Assembly (NCBI GenBank): GCA_029747015.1
Contig: JAKOGI010000001.1
Location: forward strand, 3,576,501 to 3,640,500
Length of the DNA stretch: 64,000 nucleotides
Reading direction: 5' to 3'
Source of the DNA: Carnegiea gigantea
Taxonomy: Eukaryota; Streptophyta; Magnoliopsida; Caryophyllales; Cactaceae
Shown: positions 61,756 through 64,000 of the stretch, in pieces
Position numbering within the stretch: position 1 is the first letter of the stretch
Layout: each line of letters begins with the position of its first letter
Translations under genes and position numbers: made by a program
The notes under the pieces: model-generated
The model's database searches: none
Told to the model about the DNA's origin: nothing
What the model saw: only the letters and a program-made list of their open reading frames with translations

Positions 61756-64000
61756 CACTACAAAAACGGTGCTCATCTCCGATGGAAAAAGCGACGACAT
61801 GGGTATCCGATTCAGAATGTTAGATTTTTCAACGGAAACATCGTTGGATTCCGACGGAAATTCAAATTTCCGATGGAATTTCTGACGAAAAATGTTTCCG
61901 TCCGAAAATCCGACGAGTTTCCGTCTGAATTTCCCCGCCCATTTTCAAAAAATTTTGGATCTCGGTTTAAATTGTTTGGTGAGAGAGAGGGAGATGTTCG
62001 GGGATTCATTTCAACCGCGAAGAGAGAGAAAGCGAGAGAGAGGGAGCAAGGAAGAGAGAGAAAGAGGGAGATGTTCATAGTTTCGGGTAGCCGAAAAAAA
62101 TTATTGCCGTCGCTTATAATTTAACGGTAAGTCATTTCTTTTGAGTTAATTTGCTCTTTGAAATTGAAATATTTAAGTTAATTACCTTTTTTTTATGGTG
62201 GTTGATTTGTTATGAATGGGTTAAACAGTGCCGCTGCCGCCGCCGTCTTTGGTAGTCCGCTTTGTTTTTCGGGTATTTAAAGGTTAGTGAAATTATTGTT
62301 TTTTAAAATTATATATATGAATTTGGTATGTGTTGTTAAATTTTGTGAAATTCAATTTTGAAGCATATTTGTATAGTTTATTTAATTTTTTTCGTAAAAG
62401 GTTGTGAATTATGTTAATGTTTTATTAATTTGTGAAGTATATTATTTGAATAAGTGGAATAAAATATATTAAGTATGTACATTTATAATAACTATATAAT
62501 TATTATAAAATATTGAAGTACGTTAAACATGTATAATGTGTTTTGTTTTAGTGAATAATTTAAGTTTACTAAGTATGTGTATTTTTTGTTTGATTTGTGT
62601 TGTATATTAATTTTTGGTAAGTATGTAAAGTGTATCTTTTTTGAGGTATGTTTAATTTTTTGTATGATTTGTTTGATATGTTAAGAATTTTTATTTTATT
62701 TTTGTAATTTTGAGGTATATTAAGTATATATTAATTTAAGTGTGCTAAGTATTTTAATAGTATTTTGTTATTTTGTTTGGAATTGTTTATTTGGATGAAG
62801 TGCGAAATAAATAGTTTAATTTGTGTTTGATGCTTAATTAGATTTATTTTGACAAATAACACAGTTATGTTAAATTTATTTTTTAAGCATATATGTTTAA
62901 TTACATTGTTGTAATTTAGATTTTGTGAAAATTTGTTTAAAGAATCTAGGAATATAAAATTTGAACTAAATATGAATATGAGTTTTTTTATTTGTGTCAT
63001 TAGTAAATATAAAATTTATGCTAAATAATTTAATATTTTAATTTAATTTATAATGTATGTTGATTTGGATAAATGAAATAGTTGTAAGTAGGTAAGCATA
63101 TATAATATATGTTTTATTTTGGGAAATGGTTTAAGTATGTTAAGTATGTTTATTTTTTGTTCGATTTGTTGTGTATATTAGTTTTTGTTAAGTGTGTGAA
63201 GAATATTCTTTTTTGAGGTACAGTTAATTTTTTGTATGATTTGTTTGATTTGTTAAGTATTTTTATTTTATTTTGTGGTTAATAGTATTTTGTTTTTTTT
63301 GGGTTTATTTATTTGGATGATGTGTGAAACAAATTGTGTAATTTGTGTTTGATGCTTAATTAGGTTTATTATGATAAATAAAATAGTTCTATTAAATTTA
63401 TTTTTTATAATACATATATATATGTTTAATTACATTGTTGTATGTGTAATATATTTATATATATATATGTATAAATATATATATATATATGTTTATTTAT
63501 ATTATTGTTAAAATTATTTTTTTTGTAATATATATAAATTTATTAGTGTCATTAGTGAATATAAAATTTTTAGTAAATAATTTAATCTTTAATTTAATTT
63601 GCAACATATGATATGTTTTGTTTTGGTAAATGATTTGAGTGTGTTGAGCATGTTTATTTTTGGTTGGATTTGTTGTGTATATTAATTTTTGGTAAGTATG
63701 TGAAGTATATTCTTTTTTGAGCTATGGTTAAATTGATTTCTAAAAGATATTTATTAAAATTAATTGTAGTATATATAACAATTAAGGCACTCAGATTAGC
63801 AACATTATTCATATGTTATAATTGTCACCTTAGTATGTAATAGTTTTATTTTTGATAACTTTCAGGAGGAGCATCACAAGAAATGGGAGGAGTACACTCA
63901 AGCTGCAATTGTGGATATCATAAATAATTTTTAATTTAGTGCATTTAATTTTTAGACATGAAAATTCATATTTGGTAACCATAATATATGTTGTTTGTGT
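61756..64000. mobile_element. CACTA (En/Spm-type) transposon, left end; continues past the window
   Basis: It starts CACTACAAAAACGGTGCTC, preceded by AAT (possible 3-bp target duplication). Subterminal repeats of TTCCGACGGAA type in both orientations lie at about 61780-61945, the hallmark of plant CACTA elements. From about 62100 the sequence is AT-rich with 0.5-kb repeats. A short coding-like stretch at about 63865-63932 (GGAGGAGCATCACAAGAAAT onward) could be an exon of an element gene. The right terminus and any transposase lie outside the window. Confidence 0.82.
62517..63735. repeat. Three direct repeats of about 0.5 kb inside the CACTA element
   Basis: Copies start near 62517, 63095 and 63602. 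Shared blocks include TTTTTGTATGATTTGTTTGA, TTGTGTTTGATGCTTAATTA and TATGTTTAATTACATTGTTG. The third copy is cut short after about 135 bp. All are AT-rich and non-coding. Confidence 0.75.

Noticed and set aside
61873..62124. Plus- and minus-strand frames at the CACTA left end
   Set aside because: They are translations of subterminal repeats and a GAGAGA-rich stretch.

Overview
This window is nuclear DNA of a flowering plant, most likely a eudicot. It is AT-rich, its genes carry many GT-AG introns, and it holds plant-only families (SOFL, DRP1, HHP), plant MITEs, a plant Helitron, a caulimovirid-type endogenous virus and a CACTA transposon. The species cannot be told from the sequence. Exon models were built by hand from reading frame, splice dinucleotides and remembered family sequence. 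In the four intact genes the splice phases close exactly.

Left half (1-30.7 kb): an HHP4-like heptahelical (PAQR/adiponectin-receptor family) gene (895-2654, +); a MITE-rich spacer; a SOB FIVE-LIKE (SOFL) gene (7606-8637, +) with a GC-AG intron; another MITE-rich spacer holding a 1.2-kb near-palindrome (13723-14946); and an 11-exon UTP4/Cirhin (POPCORN) WD40 gene for small-subunit ribosome biogenesis (15651-23763, -). Next comes a broken copy of a small plastid-type gene (27486-29104, +). Its second exon is split by a 592-bp hAT-like element with an 8-bp target duplication.

Middle (30.7-42.9 kb): a 16-exon dynamin-related DRP1C gene (-), 614 aa, with an intact GTPase domain.

Right part (43.4-64 kb) is a graveyard of mobile DNA. 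An 11,035-bp Helitron (43413-54447, -) can be read from a 5' TC end to a 3' hairpin plus CTAG end, sitting between host A and T. It carries a decayed Rep-helicase, an RPA70-like gene, a nested 3-bp-TSD MITE and a 3.4-kb non-coding 5' block that looks partly captured from host genes. Beside it lies a rearranged endogenous pararetrovirus (about 54595-59300, -) with a Met-tRNA primer site, a promoter/poly(A) block, movement-protein-like and RNase-H-like remnants and two successive aspartic-protease-like domains. At the right edge a CACTA element (61756 to beyond the window) has inserted into what looks like the leader of another plant gene.

The genes are unrelated housekeeping or signalling genes and show no operon-like cooperation. 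The main interest is the layered transposition history and the damage it has done.
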